Positions 25,944 through 34,975 of a stretch of DNA of 64,000 bases are shown one piece after another (the stretch's first letter is position 1; each line of letters opens with the position of its first letter). The position numbers and the translations under genes were made by a program. The DNA comes from Blastococcus sp. TF02A-26 (GTDB taxonomy: Bacteria; Actinomycetota; Actinomycetes; Mycobacteriales; Geodermatophilaceae), in contig NZ_QOHG01000004.1 in assembly GCF_003319125.1 (NCBI RefSeq), positions 234,280 through 298,279 of the forward strand, in the 5' to 3' direction. The notes below the pieces were generated by a model. It did no database searches. It was given only the letters and a program-made list of their open reading frames with translations, and was not told the origin of the DNA.

Positions 25944-27076
25944 CCACGCACGACACCCGCCCCGGCTCGGCCGGAGGAGCGGACACCCCCGGACCGCTGC
26001 ACGGCGGCCCGGACGACGACTACACCCCGGAGCAGCTCGCGGCGATGAGCCGCGAGGACCTGGACCAGCTGGGTGCCCGCTACGACGGCGTGCAGATCCT
26101 GCACGTCGACCCGGGCCCCGAGCCGGGCTCGGCGCTCGAGCGCCGCTACGTCCGTCAGGTCGGCGCCGTCTTCGCCCTGGCCGGTCTGGCCGCCTTCGCC
26201 TTCGTCGTCGTGTACGTCGGCTCGGGCTGGTTCCTCCCCGACTGGGAGTGGACCATCGAGGGCGACACCTGGAGCACGCTGTTCACGCCGCTCCTGGGCG
26301 GACTGATGGGCCTCGCGCTGATCCTGGTCGGCGTCGGCATGGTGCTGTACACGAAGAAGCTGCTCCCCCACGAGACCGCCGTGCAGGACAAGCACGACGG
26401 CTCGCACTTCGACCGGGTGACCACCGGCGCCACGCTCGTCGGCGGCCTGCACAACAGCGGCCTGGCCCGGCGCAAGCTCATCACCCGCTCGCTGGCCTTC
26501 ATGGGCGGCGGCCTGGGTCTGATGCTGCTGATGCCGCTCGGCGGTCTGATCAAGAACCCGAGCGCGGGCAACTCGCTGGACCGGACCTCGTGGGCGCCCT
26601 ACCAGGAGAACGGCCGTCAGCGCCTCGTCCGCCTGGTCCGGGACGACGGCACGCCGATCCGTCCCGGTGACGCCGTCCCCGGATCGCTCGAGACGGTCTT
26701 CCCGTCGCGCCCCGGCGCGAACCACGAGACCGACGCCGCGACGATGCTCTTCCGCCTGCGTCCCGAGCAGCTGGCCGTGAACCGGCCGCGCGAGGGCCAG
26801 GAGGACTTCGGCTACGGCGACTACGTCGCCTACTCGAAGATCTGCACGCACGCCGGCTGCCCGGTCTCGCTCTACGAGCAGGAGACCAGCCGCATCCTGT
26901 GCCCCTGCCACCAGTCGCAGTTCGACATCACGCAGGGCGCCAAGCCGGTCTTCGGGCCCGCCACCCGGTCGCTGCCGCAGCTCCCGCTGGGGGTCGACGA
27001 GGAGGGCTACTTCGTCGCCCTGAGCGACTACCCTGAGGCCGTGGGCCCCACCTACTGGAACCGGGAGCGCATCTGA
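25940..27076 (+). CDS. qcrA: Rieske iron-sulfur subunit of the bc1 complex
   Basis: This 378-residue protein has three transmembrane helices in the first two thirds, as usual for actinobacterial QcrA. A C-terminal Rieske domain follows, with [10 protein letters not shown] and CPCHQSQFD ligating the 2Fe-2S cluster. It takes electrons from menaquinol at QcrB and passes them to QcrC. The GTG start overlaps the qcrC stop and the TGA stop overlaps the qcrB ATG by one base. Confidence 0.96.
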   Translation: MTTHDTRPGSAGGADTPGPLHGGPDDDYTPEQLAAMSREDLDQLGARYDGVQILHVDPGPEPGSALERRYVRQVGAVFALAGLAAFAFVVVYVGSGWFLPDWEWTIEGDTWSTLFTPLLGGLMGLALILVGVGMVLYTKKLLPHETAVQDKHDGSHFDRVTTGATLVGGLHNSGLARRKLITRSLAFMGGGLGLMLLMPLGGLIKNPSAGNSLDRTSWAPYQENGRQRLVRLVRDDGTPIRPGDAVPGSLETVFPSRPGANHETDAATMLFRLRPEQLAVNRPREGQEDFGYGDYVAYSKICTHAGCPVSLYEQETSRILCPCHQSQFDITQGAKPVFGPATRSLPQLPLGVDEEGYFVALSDYPEAVGPTYWNRERI

Positions 27077-28773
27077 TGGCTCGTACCGCCACTGCCCCGG
27101 GAGCTCCGACCACCCGTGCCGGCAAGATGGCGCTGGAGGTGGACGACCGTCTGATCGTCGCCGGCCCCCTCCGCCGCACGCTGAACAAGGTCTTCCCCGA
27201 CCACTGGTCCTTCCTGCTCGGCGAGATCGCGATGTACGCGTTCATCGTCCTGCTGCTGTCGGGGACCTACCTGACGTTCTTCTTCGACCCGTCGCTGCGC
27301 GAGGTCACCTACGAGGGCAGTTACGACGCTCTCCGCGGTGTCCAGATGTCCGCCGCGTACGACTCCGCGCTGGACCTCTCGTTCGACGTCCGCGGTGGCC
27401 TGTTCATGCGGCAGGTCCACCACTGGGCCGCGCTGCTGTTCGTCGCCGCGATCGTCGTCCACCTGCTCCGCATCTTCTTCACCGGCGCCTTCCGGCGGCC
27501 GCGGGAGACGAACTGGCTGATCGGTGTGGGCCTGCTGGTCCTGGCCCTCCTCGAGGGCTTCTCCGGCTACTCGCTGCCCGACGACCTGCTGTCCGGCACC
27601 GGCCTGCGGATCATGTCGGCGATCATCCTGGCGATCCCGGTGGTCGGCACCTGGGTGCACTGGGCCGTCTTCGGCGGTGACTACGTCGGCGAGCTCATCC
27701 TCGGCCGGCTCTACATCGCCCACGTGCTGCTGATCCCGGCCATCCTGCTGGGCCTGATCGCGCTGCACCTGCTGATCCTGGTCAAGCAGAAGCACACCCA
27801 GTTCCCCGGCCCGGGCCGGACCGAGCACAACGTCGTCGGCAACCGCCTCTTCCCGACCTTCGCCGGCAAGGCGGGCGGTCTGTTCTTCATCGTGTTCGGT
27901 GTCATCGCCGCGCTGGCCGGCCTCGTGCAGATCAACCCGATCTGGCTGTGGGGTCCGTACAACCCGGCGCAGGTGTCGGCGGCGTCGCAGCCCGACTGGT
28001 ACATCATGTTCCTGGACGGCTCGACCCGGCTCTTCCCCGCCTGGGACATCAACCTGCCGGGGAACTACCAGATCCCGGCGCTGTTCTGGCCCACGGTGGT
28101 GCTGCCGGGGATCATCTTCACGCTCCTGGCGCTGTACCCGATGATCGAGCGCAAGCTCACCGGCGACACTGCGTCGCACCACCTGCTGCAGCGGCCGCGC
28201 GACGTCCCCGTCCGCACCTCGCTGGGTGCCATGGCGCTGACCTTCTACATCGTGCTGCTGCTGTCCGGTGGCAACGACGTGATCGCGGACAAGTTCATGA
28301 TCAGCCTCAACGCCATGACGTGGGCGGGGCGGATCGGGATGATCATCCTCCCGCCGATCGTGTACGTGCTCACCTACCGGATCTGCCTCGGTCTGCAAAA
28401 GCACGACCGCGAGGTCCTGGAGCACGGCATCGAGACCGGCGTGATCCGGCGTCTGCCGCACGGTGAGTTCATCGAGGTCCACCAGCCCCTCGGCCCGGTG
28501 GACGAGCACGGCCACGGTCAGCTCGCCTACGGCGGTGCCCCCGTGCCGAAGCGGATGAACCAGATCGGCGGCGCCCGCCGCGCGATCCGGGGCTTCTTCA
28601 CGCCGATCGAGTCGCCGGCCGCCGTCGAGCTCGAGCAGCGCCGCGAGGAGCACGGTCTCGCCAACGCCGAGTCCCGCGAGCTGACCACCTCCGGGCGTCC
28701 GTCCGAGGGTGGGCGCCCCTCCGAGGGTGGCCGTCCTTCCGAGGGCGGGAAGCCGCAGGAGCCGCGCGACTGA
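27076..28773 (+). CDS. qcrB: Cytochrome b subunit of the bc1 complex
   Basis: This 565-residue membrane protein has eight or more helices. Heme-ligand histidines are seen in [18 protein letters not shown] and [17 protein letters not shown]. It oxidises menaquinol at the heart of the bc1 complex. The C-terminus extends past the conserved core by about 100 residues and ends in three RPSEGG units encoded by an 18-bp tandem repeat. A very strong hairpin follows the stop. The ATG shares one base with the qcrA stop. Confidence 0.95.
   Translation: MARTATAPGAPTTRAGKMALEVDDRLIVAGPLRRTLNKVFPDHWSFLLGEIAMYAFIVLLLSGTYLTFFFDPSLREVTYEGSYDALRGVQMSAAYDSALDLSFDVRGGLFMRQVHHWAALLFVAAIVVHLLRIFFTGAFRRPRETNWLIGVGLLVLALLEGFSGYSLPDDLLSGTGLRIMSAIILAIPVVGTWVHWAVFGGDYVGELILGRLYIAHVLLIPAILLGLIALHLLILVKQKHTQFPGPGRTEHNVVGNRLFPTFAGKAGGLFFIVFGVIAALAGLVQINPIWLWGPYNPAQVSAASQPDWYIMFLDGSTRLFPAWDINLPGNYQIPALFWPTVVLPGIIFTLLALYPMIERKLTGDTASHHLLQRPRDVPVRTSLGAMALTFYIVLLLSGGNDVIADKFMISLNAMTWAGRIGMIILPPIVYVLTYRICLGLQKHDREVLEHGIETGVIRRLPHGEFIEVHQPLGPVDEHGHGQLAYGGAPVPKRMNQIGGARRAIRGFFTPIESPAAVELEQRREEHGLANAESRELTTSGRPSEGGRPSEGGRPSEGGKPQEPRD
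28696..28749 (+). repeat. Three tandem 18-bp units encoding RPSEGG at the QcrB C-terminus
   Basis: Three in-frame units code for RPSEGG each, with third-base differences between copies. They lie in the unstructured cytoplasmic tail of QcrB, just before KPQEPRD and the stop, so copy number can vary without touching the catalytic core. Confidence 0.9.
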
Positions 28774-28790
28774 CAGCAGCTCCGGCTGAT

Positions 28791-28829
28791 CGAGAGGGCC
28801 CGGTGGACGTCGTCCACCGGGCCCTCTCG
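28791..28829. terminator. Terminator of the ctaE-qcrCAB operon
   Basis: Two perfect 19-bp arms (CGAGAGGGCCCGGTGGACG and complement) are separated by one base; a real hairpin would open a few central pairs. It lies 17 nt after the qcrB stop. The GAGAGGGCC core recurs in the terminator at 29371-29410. Confidence 0.85.
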
Positions 28830-29370
28830 CGTTCCCTGACCCCCAGGAGCACCTTCCCCTCTCGCAGCGGCGTCCGGCCCGCTCAGGGCCGCCGACCGGC
28901 CCTCGCTCTGCCTGCCGGTGACCTGGCGGCAGGGGCTCCACCAGCGAGACCGTCGCCTGCCGCTCGGCGAGGGCTCCCGCGGACGCTCAGCGGTCCGCCA
29001 GTGGGTCGGACAGGCCGGTTCCTCCGGCCGTTCCCGCGGTCAGGCCGGGTGGCAGCTGCTCTCGTGGAGCGCGCCACGGACGGGGCCGTTGTACCCGGGG
29101 ACCCGTCCGGGCCGGCGCAACGGGCCACGGCGGTACGACGCCTCGCCGATGGCCTCCGGCCGACCCGGCTCTCCCCCTGTCCCCCTCTCTCCGAGAGGGC
29201 TCCTGCGGCCCTCCGGCGGTCGAGCAGGGATTGCGACCCCGCCACCGCCGGCACGCGCCACGGAGCAGGCGGTGTACCCCGGGGGCCGGTCCGGGCCGGC
29301 GAAGCGGGCCACGGCCGGTACGACGCCTCGCCGATGGCCCCGGCCGGGCCCGGCAAGCAGGCCGGAACGG
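28830..29370. other. Gene-free, repeat-bearing intergenic stretch between qcrB and ctaF terminators
   Basis: About 540 bp with no convincing gene: frames here are short, low-complexity Arg/Pro/Gly runs without recognisable domains or ribosome sites. It contains two direct copies of an element of about 100 bp, at 29071-29169 and 29255-29354. By eye they are roughly 85% identical and share a run of about 27 bases around TACGACGCCTCGCCGATGG. It is flanked on both sides by related GAGAGGGCC hairpins. Confidence 0.65.
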
Positions 29371-29410
29371 CGAGAGGGCCCCGCCCGCGGGTGCGGGAGG
29401 GGCCCTCTCG
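29371..29410. terminator. Terminator of the ctaC-ctaF operon
   Basis: Arms of 18 bp (CGAGAGGGCCCCGCCCGC and complement, one mismatch) close a GGGT loop, 14 nt beyond the ctaF stop on the minus strand. It is likely to stop transcription from either side. Confidence 0.8.
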
Positions 29411-29424
29411 GTGGGCGGTACGCG

Positions 29425-29826
29425 TCAGCTGTGCGCGTTCTGCCCGACGTAGTACTCGAAGAGCAGACCGCCGACGGCGATGAGGATCGCCGCGCCGCCC
29501 ATGATGATCAGCCACGGGTAGAAGAAGGCCAGGCCCAGAGCCGTCAGACCGATCGACAGGGCGACGGTGATGGGCCAGTAGCTGGCCGGGCTGAAGAAGC
29601 CCAGCTCCCCGGCCCCGTCGGCGATGTCGGCGTCCTTGCGGTCCTCCGGCCGGGCGTCGATGCGCCGGGAGATGAACCAGAAGAACCCGCCGATGAGGAT
29701 CGTCAGGCCGGCCGAGAGGGCCAGGGCGGTGGTGCCGATCGGCTCCTTCGCCCAGACCCCGTAGACGATCGCGAAGACGACCAGGAGGGCCGAGACGATG
29801 TTGAAGATTGCTGCTTCGACCTTCAC
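29425..29826 (-). CDS. ctaF: Cytochrome c oxidase subunit 4, actinobacterial type
   Basis: This 133-residue protein has four hydrophobic helices separated by a short charged loop (SRRIDARPEDRKDADIADG). It starts VKVEAAIFNIVSALLVVFA, typical of the actinobacterial small oxidase subunit (Rv2199c equivalent). It stabilises the aa3 oxidase in the bc1-aa3 supercomplex. It lies 51 nt after the ctaC stop and is co-directional, so they form one transcript. Confidence 0.93.
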   Translation of the reverse strand: MKVEAAIFNIVSALLVVFAIVYGVWAKEPIGTTALALSAGLTILIGGFFWFISRRIDARPEDRKDADIADGAGELGFFSPASYWPITVALSIGLTALGLAFFYPWLIIMGGAAILIAVGGLLFEYYVGQNAHS

Positions 29827-29877
29827 GAGCGTGCTCCCGGCTGCGTCGTGGCGTGGAACGTGTTCGGGGTGCTGCGG

Positions 29878-30759
29878 TCAGCCATCGACCTGCTGCGCGT
29901 CCTCACCCAGGTCCCACGGCTGGGTGGCCACCGACGAGCCACCGAGCTCCGGGTCCACCTCCTCGAGGGCCTCGAAGGTGCTCGCGCCGGACTCCCGGAG
30001 CTGCAGGTAGCGGTCGTAGTCCTCACCGCTGACCACGCGGACCTCGAAGTTCATGTACGCGTGGTAGGTGCCGCACAGCTCGGCGCAGCGGCCGACGTAG
30101 GCGCCTTCCTGCCCCTCGTCGATCGTCACCTCGAACACGTTGTCCCGGCCGTTCTCGTTGCCCGGGATCACGTCGAGCTTGAAGAGGAACTCCGGCACCC
30201 AGAACGAGTGGATGACGTCGGCCGAGCGGACGTAGAACTGCACCGTCCGGTCGGTCGGGAGGACCAGGATCGGGATCTCCTCGCTGTTGCCGACGGTGCT
30301 GACCTGCTCGGCCTCGTCCTCGGCGGTGTCGGCGTAGAGGAACTCCCAGTTCCACTTGAACGCCTGGACGGTGATGTTCACGTCCGGGTCGTCACCGCGC
30401 TCCTGGACCTCGTTCTGCACCTTGACGGTGAAGAAGAACAGGCCGGCGATGATGAGGAACGGGATGATCGAGTAGACGATCTCCAGCGGCAGGTTGTACG
30501 CCGTCTGCCGCGGCAGCTCGTCACCCTTCTTCCGGTGGCGGACGATCGACCAGCCGATGAGGGCCCACACCAGGATGCCGACGATCAGGGCGGCGATGAC
30601 CGACCAGATCCACAGCTCCTTCATGGACTGGGACTCCTCGGTGATGCCCGAGGGCCAACCCCAGCGCCAGAACTCGTTGTCGGGGGTGCACCCCGAGAGG
30701 GCCGGAACCCCCAGGAGACCGAGCGCGGCGACCCGCGCGAGCCTGTTGCCTCGAGCCAC
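29878..30759 (-). CDS. ctaC: Cytochrome c oxidase subunit II (lipoprotein)
   Basis: This 293-residue protein starts at the GTG at 30759, chosen because AGGAGG lies 9 nt upstream. This start gives a clean lipoprotein signal with the lipobox ALSGC at Cys24. Two membrane helices follow, then the CuA cupredoxin domain with HSFWVPEF and CAELCGTYHAYM carrying the His, two Cys, His and Met ligands. It receives electrons from QcrC. A promoter with -10 TAGTCT (minus strand, about 30866-30871) would give a leader of roughly 100 nt. Confidence 0.95.
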   Translation of the reverse strand: MARGNRLARVAALGLLGVPALSGCTPDNEFWRWGWPSGITEESQSMKELWIWSVIAALIVGILVWALIGWSIVRHRKKGDELPRQTAYNLPLEIVYSIIPFLIIAGLFFFTVKVQNEVQERGDDPDVNITVQAFKWNWEFLYADTAEDEAEQVSTVGNSEEIPILVLPTDRTVQFYVRSADVIHSFWVPEFLFKLDVIPGNENGRDNVFEVTIDEGQEGAYVGRCAELCGTYHAYMNFEVRVVSGEDYDRYLQLRESGASTFEALEEVDPELGGSSVATQPWDLGEDAQQVDG

Positions 30760-31033
30760 TGCTCGTTGCCTCCTCGTCCGCCGTCCGGGAGCCCGGACGG
30801 TCATCCCCGGTGCCGCCCCCGCCGTTCCCGGCGGACGGTCGCGCACCGACCACAGTCTGCGGCGAGACTAGCCGACCCCGCTCGGCGGCCGGTCACCGGA
30901 GAGATGCGACCCGCGGGGCCGTCGCCGCCTCGTGACCAACCGGGCCGCCACGGACACGGGCGCTCGCCCGCGCCGCCGTGACTGCCCTCACGACCGACCC
31001 CGGCTCCCGGCCCCCGCCGGTTAGAGTCGGGGG
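30760..31033. promoter_or_regulatory. Divergent promoter region of ctaC and the small membrane protein
   Basis: This 274-bp gap has no gene I can support. It holds a plausible -10 TAGTCT for ctaC on the minus strand (about 30866-30871). For the rightward gene, TAGAGT at 31022-31027 lies 6 nt before its GTG start. No clear operator was recognised. Confidence 0.5.
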
Positions 31034-31399
31034 GTGTTCTCCCGGCTGCTGACCCCGAAGTGGGTGGCCCTCCACCTGCTCGTGGCGGTGCTGTTCGTGG
31101 CCACCTTCTTCCTCGGTTACTGGCAGCTGTCCAAGGCCGAGGACGGCGGCGGCGCGGTCAACTGGAGCTATGCGCTGCAGTGGCCCCTCTACGGGTTCAT
31201 GGGCCTGTGGTTCTACGTGCGCATGGTGCGCGAGGAGCTGCGGCGCGACCCCGACGAGGACGAGCCGGGCAACGCCCTGGTGCTGTACCAGCGGCCGCGC
31301 ATCGACACGACCGGCGACCCCGAGCTCGCCGCCTACAACGCCTACCTCGCCGAGCTCAACGAGAAGGCGCTCGGTCAGCGGGGCTCCGGTGGCCGCTGA
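31034..31399 (+). CDS. Small conserved membrane protein next to ctaC
   Basis: This 121-residue protein has two hydrophobic helices: WVALHLLVAVLFVATFFLGYWQLS and a second around LYGFMGLWFYVRMV. A charged cytoplasmic tail rich in Asp/Glu and Tyr follows. The first helix, ending GYWQL, recalls the N-terminal helix of SURF1-like oxidase-assembly proteins, but the SURF1 domain is absent. The GTG start is leaderless-type (TAGAGT, 6 nt). Its end overlaps the DUF3817 gene by 11 nt. Location beside ctaC suggests a link to respiration, which is unproven. Confidence 0.75.
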   Translation: MFSRLLTPKWVALHLLVAVLFVATFFLGYWQLSKAEDGGGAVNWSYALQWPLYGFMGLWFYVRMVREELRRDPDEDEPGNALVLYQRPRIDTTGDPELAAYNAYLAELNEKALGQRGSGGR

Positions 31400-31763
31400 G
31401 CCCACCGCGGCGCCGTCCGGGCTGCCGCGCGCCCTCGCGCGCCGGGTCGGCCAGGACGTCCCGGCCGCGCTGCTCCGCTACCGGGTGATGGCCTGGGTGG
31501 TCGGCGTCCTGCTGATCGCGCTGGTGCTGGTCGCCGTCCCGGTGAAGTACCTCGGCGGTCCCGACGAACCGGTCGCGCTCATCGGCACCGCGCACGGTTG
31601 GCTGTACGCCATCTTCTTCCTCACCGCCTGCGATCTGGCGATCCGCGCCCGCTGGACCCTCAAGGGCAGCGTCCTGGTCCTGCTGGCCGGGACCATCCCG
31701 ATCCTGTCGTTCGTCGCCGAGCGGATCGCCACCCGCAGGACCCGCGCCGGCGAGCGCGTCTGA
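31389..31763 (+). CDS. DUF3817 family membrane protein
   Basis: This 124-residue protein has three hydrophobic helices and the DUF3817 pattern IGTAHGWLYAIFFLTACDLA, then WTLKGSVLVLLAGTIPILSF and VAERIATR. Related domains occur beside respiratory or transporter genes; function is unknown. The GTG start lies within the end of the preceding gene (11-nt overlap, different frame), so the two are coupled. A small 8-bp hairpin at 31769-31788 follows the stop and may terminate or attenuate before asnB. Confidence 0.82.
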   Translation: MAAEPTAAPSGLPRALARRVGQDVPAALLRYRVMAWVVGVLLIALVLVAVPVKYLGGPDEPVALIGTAHGWLYAIFFLTACDLAIRARWTLKGSVLVLLAGTIPILSFVAERIATRRTRAGERV

Positions 31764-31813
31764 CCACCGTCCCGGCACCCGCCGGGACACGAACCGACCG
31801 GAGACCTGCGCGC

Positions 31814-33748
31814 ATGTGCGGCCTGCTGGCCTACCTGTCCACCGACGCCGACCGGGTCGCCGAGCCGATCGTCGACGACGTCCGCGAGGCACTCCACTGC
31901 CTGCACCACCGGGGTCCCGACGACACCGCCGTCTGGTCGGACCCCAACGTCGTCCTCGGCTTCAACCGGCTGTCGATCATCGACCTCGAGGGCTCCCCGC
32001 AGCCCCTCCCCTACGCCCGGGACCGCTACCGGATCCTGTTCAACGGCGAGATCTACAACTACCTGGAGCTGCGCGAGGAGCTCCAGGCCGCCGGCGCCGA
32101 GCTGGCCACCCACGGCGACACCGAGACGATCGTCGCCGGCTACCACCTGTGGGGCCAGGACGTCGTCCGCAAGCTGCGCGGGATGTTCTCGTTCGTCATC
32201 TGGGACACCGAGACGCGGACGGCGTTCGGCGCGCGCGACCCCTTCGGCATCAAGCCGCTGTTCACCGCCCGCCTGGCCGACGGGGCCCTGGTCTTCAGCT
32301 CCGAGAAGAAGGCCGTGCTGGAGATGCTGGGCGGCAGCGCGGCCGCCGGTGGCGTCGACGCGGCGTCCCTGCAGCACTACCTGACCCTGCAGTACGTGCC
32401 GGAGCCCGCCACCCTGCACCGGGGCATCCGCCGGATCGAGAGCGGCACCAGCTTCACGGTGGTCGACGGCGAGCTGCACACCAGCCGCTACTTCCACCCG
32501 GCGTGGAACCCGAGGCCGGTCCCGGCCGGCCGCGAGCAGGAGCTCTACGACCGCATCGCGGCGACCCTCGACGAGTCGGTGGCCAAGCACATGCGCGCCG
32601 ACGTCACGGTCGGGTCGTTCCTCTCCAGCGGCATCGACTCCACCGCGATCGCCGCCCTGGCCCACCGCTACAACCGGGACCTGATGACCTTCACGGTCGG
32701 CTTCCAGCGGCAGGCGCAGTCCGAGATCGAGATCGCCGCGGAGTCCGCGCAGATCCTCGGCGTCCGGCACGTGCCGGTGGAGATCACCGCGGAGGACTTC
32801 GCCGAGGCGATCCCCACCGTCGTCTGGTACCTCGACGACCCGGTCGCCGACCCCGCGCTCGTGCCGCTGTACTTCGTCGCCCGCGAGGCCCGCAAGCACG
32901 TGAAGGTGGTGCTCTCCGGCGAGGGCGCCGACGAGCTCTTCGGCGGCTACACGATCTACCGGGAACCGATCAGCCTGTCCTGGGCGAAGAAGCTGCCGGC
33001 GCCCGGACGGCGGGCGATGGCGCGGCTGGCCGACCTGCTGCCCGAGGGGGTCCGGGGGCAGGACCTGCTGCGACGGGCGTCCATGCCGCTGGAGCAGCGC
33101 TACTACGGCAACGCGCGCAACATGCGCGACGACGAACTCGCCGCCCTGCTCCCGGGCCACGACCCGGACCTGTCCCACGTCGCCGTCACCGAGGACCTCT
33201 ACCGGCAGACCCGCGAGGCGGGCTACGACGAGGTCACGGCGATGCAGTACGTCGACCTCTTCACCTGGCTGCGCGGCGACATCCTGGTCAAGGCCGACAA
33301 GATGACCATGGCGCACTCGCTGGAGCTGCGGGTCCCGTTCCTGGACACCGAGGTCTTCGCCGTGGCCAGCACCATCCCCGTCGACCAGCGGGTCCCCCGG
33401 CGCGGGGACGCCACCAAGTACGCGCTGCGCCAGGCAATGGCCCAGATCGTGCCGCCGCGGATCATGAACCGGCGCAAGCTCGGCTTCCCGGTGCCGACGG
33501 CGGACTTCCTCGCCGGCCCGCTGCACGAGTGGGCCCGCGGCATCGTGACCGACAGCCAGACCGACGAGTGGCTCGACCGGGCGCACGTCCTCGGGCTGCT
33601 CGACCGGCTGCGTCAGGCCGACGAGCCGAGCAAGCGGATCGCCCGGCAGGTGTGGGAGGTGCTGGTCTTCATGGTCTGGCACGGCATCTTCGTCGAGGAG
33701 CGGATCCGCCCCGATATCCCGGAGACCGTCTACCCCGTCAAGCTGTAG
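31814..33748 (+). CDS. asnB: Asparagine synthase (glutamine-hydrolysing)
   Basis: This 644-residue enzyme begins MCGLLAYL; Cys2 becomes the N-terminal nucleophile of the glutaminase domain after Met removal. RLSIIDLEG and FNGEIYNYLELREEL follow. The synthetase half has SFLSSGIDST (pyrophosphate loop) near residue 272 and LSGEGADELFGGY near residue 366. It makes asparagine from aspartate, ATP and glutamine. The equivalent Rv2201 and corynebacterial LtsA have been linked to envelope integrity, possibly by amidating wall components. It is monocistronic, closed by an 18-bp terminator. Confidence 0.94.
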   Translation: MCGLLAYLSTDADRVAEPIVDDVREALHCLHHRGPDDTAVWSDPNVVLGFNRLSIIDLEGSPQPLPYARDRYRILFNGEIYNYLELREELQAAGAELATHGDTETIVAGYHLWGQDVVRKLRGMFSFVIWDTETRTAFGARDPFGIKPLFTARLADGALVFSSEKKAVLEMLGGSAAAGGVDAASLQHYLTLQYVPEPATLHRGIRRIESGTSFTVVDGELHTSRYFHPAWNPRPVPAGREQELYDRIAATLDESVAKHMRADVTVGSFLSSGIDSTAIAALAHRYNRDLMTFTVGFQRQAQSEIEIAAESAQILGVRHVPVEITAEDFAEAIPTVVWYLDDPVADPALVPLYFVAREARKHVKVVLSGEGADELFGGYTIYREPISLSWAKKLPAPGRRAMARLADLLPEGVRGQDLLRRASMPLEQRYYGNARNMRDDELAALLPGHDPDLSHVAVTEDLYRQTREAGYDEVTAMQYVDLFTWLRGDILVKADKMTMAHSLELRVPFLDTEVFAVASTIPVDQRVPRRGDATKYALRQAMAQIVPPRIMNRRKLGFPVPTADFLAGPLHEWARGIVTDSQTDEWLDRAHVLGLLDRLRQADEPSKRIARQVWEVLVFMVWHGIFVEERIRPDIPETVYPVKL

Positions 33749-33752
33749 GCAG

Positions 33753-33790
33753 CAGAACGGCCCCGGTCCGTGCGGACCGGGGCCGTTCTG
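33753..33790. terminator. Bidirectional terminator between asnB and the ErpA-like gene
   Basis: Perfect 18-bp arms (CAGAACGGCCCCGGTCCG and complement) are separated by two bases, starting 5 nt after the asnB stop. The convergent ErpA-like gene ends about 40 nt away. Confidence 0.85.
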
Positions 33791-33830
33791 TCACTGCTGC
33801 CGAGCACGCGGCCGGGGGCCGCGGGACCGC

Positions 33831-34178
33831 TCAGCTGAAGCTGTCACCGCACGCACACGAACCCGTGGCGTTGGGGTTGTCGATCGTGAAGCCCTGCTTC
33901 TCGATGGTGTCGACGAAGTCGATGACCGCGCCGCCGAGGTAGGGGCCGCTCATCCGGTCGACGATGACCTCGACGCCGTCGAAGTCGAACGTCTGGTCGC
34001 CGTCGAGGAAGCGCTCGTCGAAGAAGAGCTGGTAGCGCAGACCCGAGCAGCCACCGGGCTGCACCGCGATCCGCAGCCGCAGGTCGTCGCGGCCCTCCTG
34101 GTCGAGCAGCGCCTTGACCTTGCCGGCCGCCGTCTCGCTCAGGACGACGCCCGTCGCCGTGGTGTCCTGCACCGTCAT
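33831..34178 (-). CDS. erpA: A-type iron-sulfur carrier (ErpA/IscA family)
   Basis: This 115-residue protein has the three conserved cysteines of A-type carriers, QPGGCSGLRY near residue 58 and GSCACGDSF at the C-terminus. It delivers Fe-S clusters to targets, which may include the Rieske protein and lipoyl synthase in this window. The ATG at 34178 is chosen because GGGAGGAA lies 6 nt upstream; the longer frame adds a non-conserved tail. It is equivalent to Rv2204c and convergent with asnB. Confidence 0.92.
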   Translation of the reverse strand: MTVQDTTATGVVLSETAAGKVKALLDQEGRDDLRLRIAVQPGGCSGLRYQLFFDERFLDGDQTFDFDGVEVIVDRMSGPYLGGAVIDFVDTIEKQGFTIDNPNATGSCACGDSFS

Positions 34179-34321
34179 GTGTGTTCCTCCCGCGTCCGAG
34201 GGATGCCTGTCGCGGCGGGTCCCGGAACGGGCCAACGCCGCCGCAGCGGTTCCTCTTCCCACTGTACGGCTCCGCGCGCGGGGAACGGGGGACGGAGCCG
34301 GGTCCACGTAGACTCCATGGT

Positions 34322-34936
34322 GTGAAGCTCCGCCTGCCCGGCCGCCGTGACCGCGCCGAGTCGACGACCGACTCGATGGCCGCGACGCCCGCCGACCTCA
34401 CCGCCGACCTGGTCCGGACGGCCGGCAAGGGCCGGCCGACGCCCAAGCGCAGCGAGGCGCAGGTGCGCCGCCCCGGACCGCCCCCGCCGCCGCCGACCAC
34501 CCGCAAGGAGGCGTACAAGCGGATGCGGGAGCAGCAGGCCGCCCGCCGGGCGAGCACCCGCGAGCGCATGGCGATGGGCGACGACTCGTACCTGCCGGCG
34601 CGCGACCGGGGCCCGGTCCGCAAGCTCGTCCGCGACGTCACCGACGCCCGCCGCAACCTCGCGTCGTTCTTCCTGCCCTTCGCCGGGCTGCTGCTCATCA
34701 GCTACGTCGTCCCCCAGCTCCAGGGCATCGTGATCCTGATGTGGATGGCGTACTTCCTCGTCCTCATCGGCGACTCGGCCATGCTCGGCCGCCGCATCTC
34801 CAAGGCCGTGCGCACCCGCTTCCCCGACGGGCAGCACAAGATGAAGGGCCTCGTCTGGTACGGCATCAGCCGCTCCACGATGGTCCGCCGCTGGCGCTTC
34901 CCCAAGCCCGAGGTCCCGGTCGGCGCCGACGTCTGA
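34322..34936 (+). CDS. DUF3043 membrane protein
   Basis: This 204-residue protein has a basic, Pro-rich cytoplasmic N-terminus of about 110 residues, two adjacent membrane helices (SFFLPFAGLLLISYVVPQLQ and the next), and a conserved C-terminus SKAVRTRFPDG followed by GISRSTMVRRWRFPKP. It is equivalent to Rv2206. Function unknown. The GTG start is preceded by TAGACT at a 7-nt gap, so the mRNA is probably leaderless. It is divergent from the iron-sulfur carrier gene. Confidence 0.88.
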   Translation: MKLRLPGRRDRAESTTDSMAATPADLTADLVRTAGKGRPTPKRSEAQVRRPGPPPPPPTTRKEAYKRMREQQAARRASTRERMAMGDDSYLPARDRGPVRKLVRDVTDARRNLASFFLPFAGLLLISYVVPQLQGIVILMWMAYFLVLIGDSAMLGRRISKAVRTRFPDGQHKMKGLVWYGISRSTMVRRWRFPKPEVPVGADV

Positions 34937-34975
34937 GCAGGCCGGGCCCGGCGTCGCGGGCTAGCGTCGGAGGAC

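Noticed and set aside
28696..28749. Possible CRISPR-like array at the qcrB end
   Set aside because: The units are contiguous, 18 bp, in frame and without spacers; they encode a peptide repeat. No CRISPR or cas genes were seen anywhere.
28883..29515. Several overlapping frames of about 100-230 codons in the gap after qcrB
   Set aside because: They are low-complexity Arg/Pro/Gly translations on both strands, without start signals or recognisable domains, and are explained by duplicated non-coding sequence.
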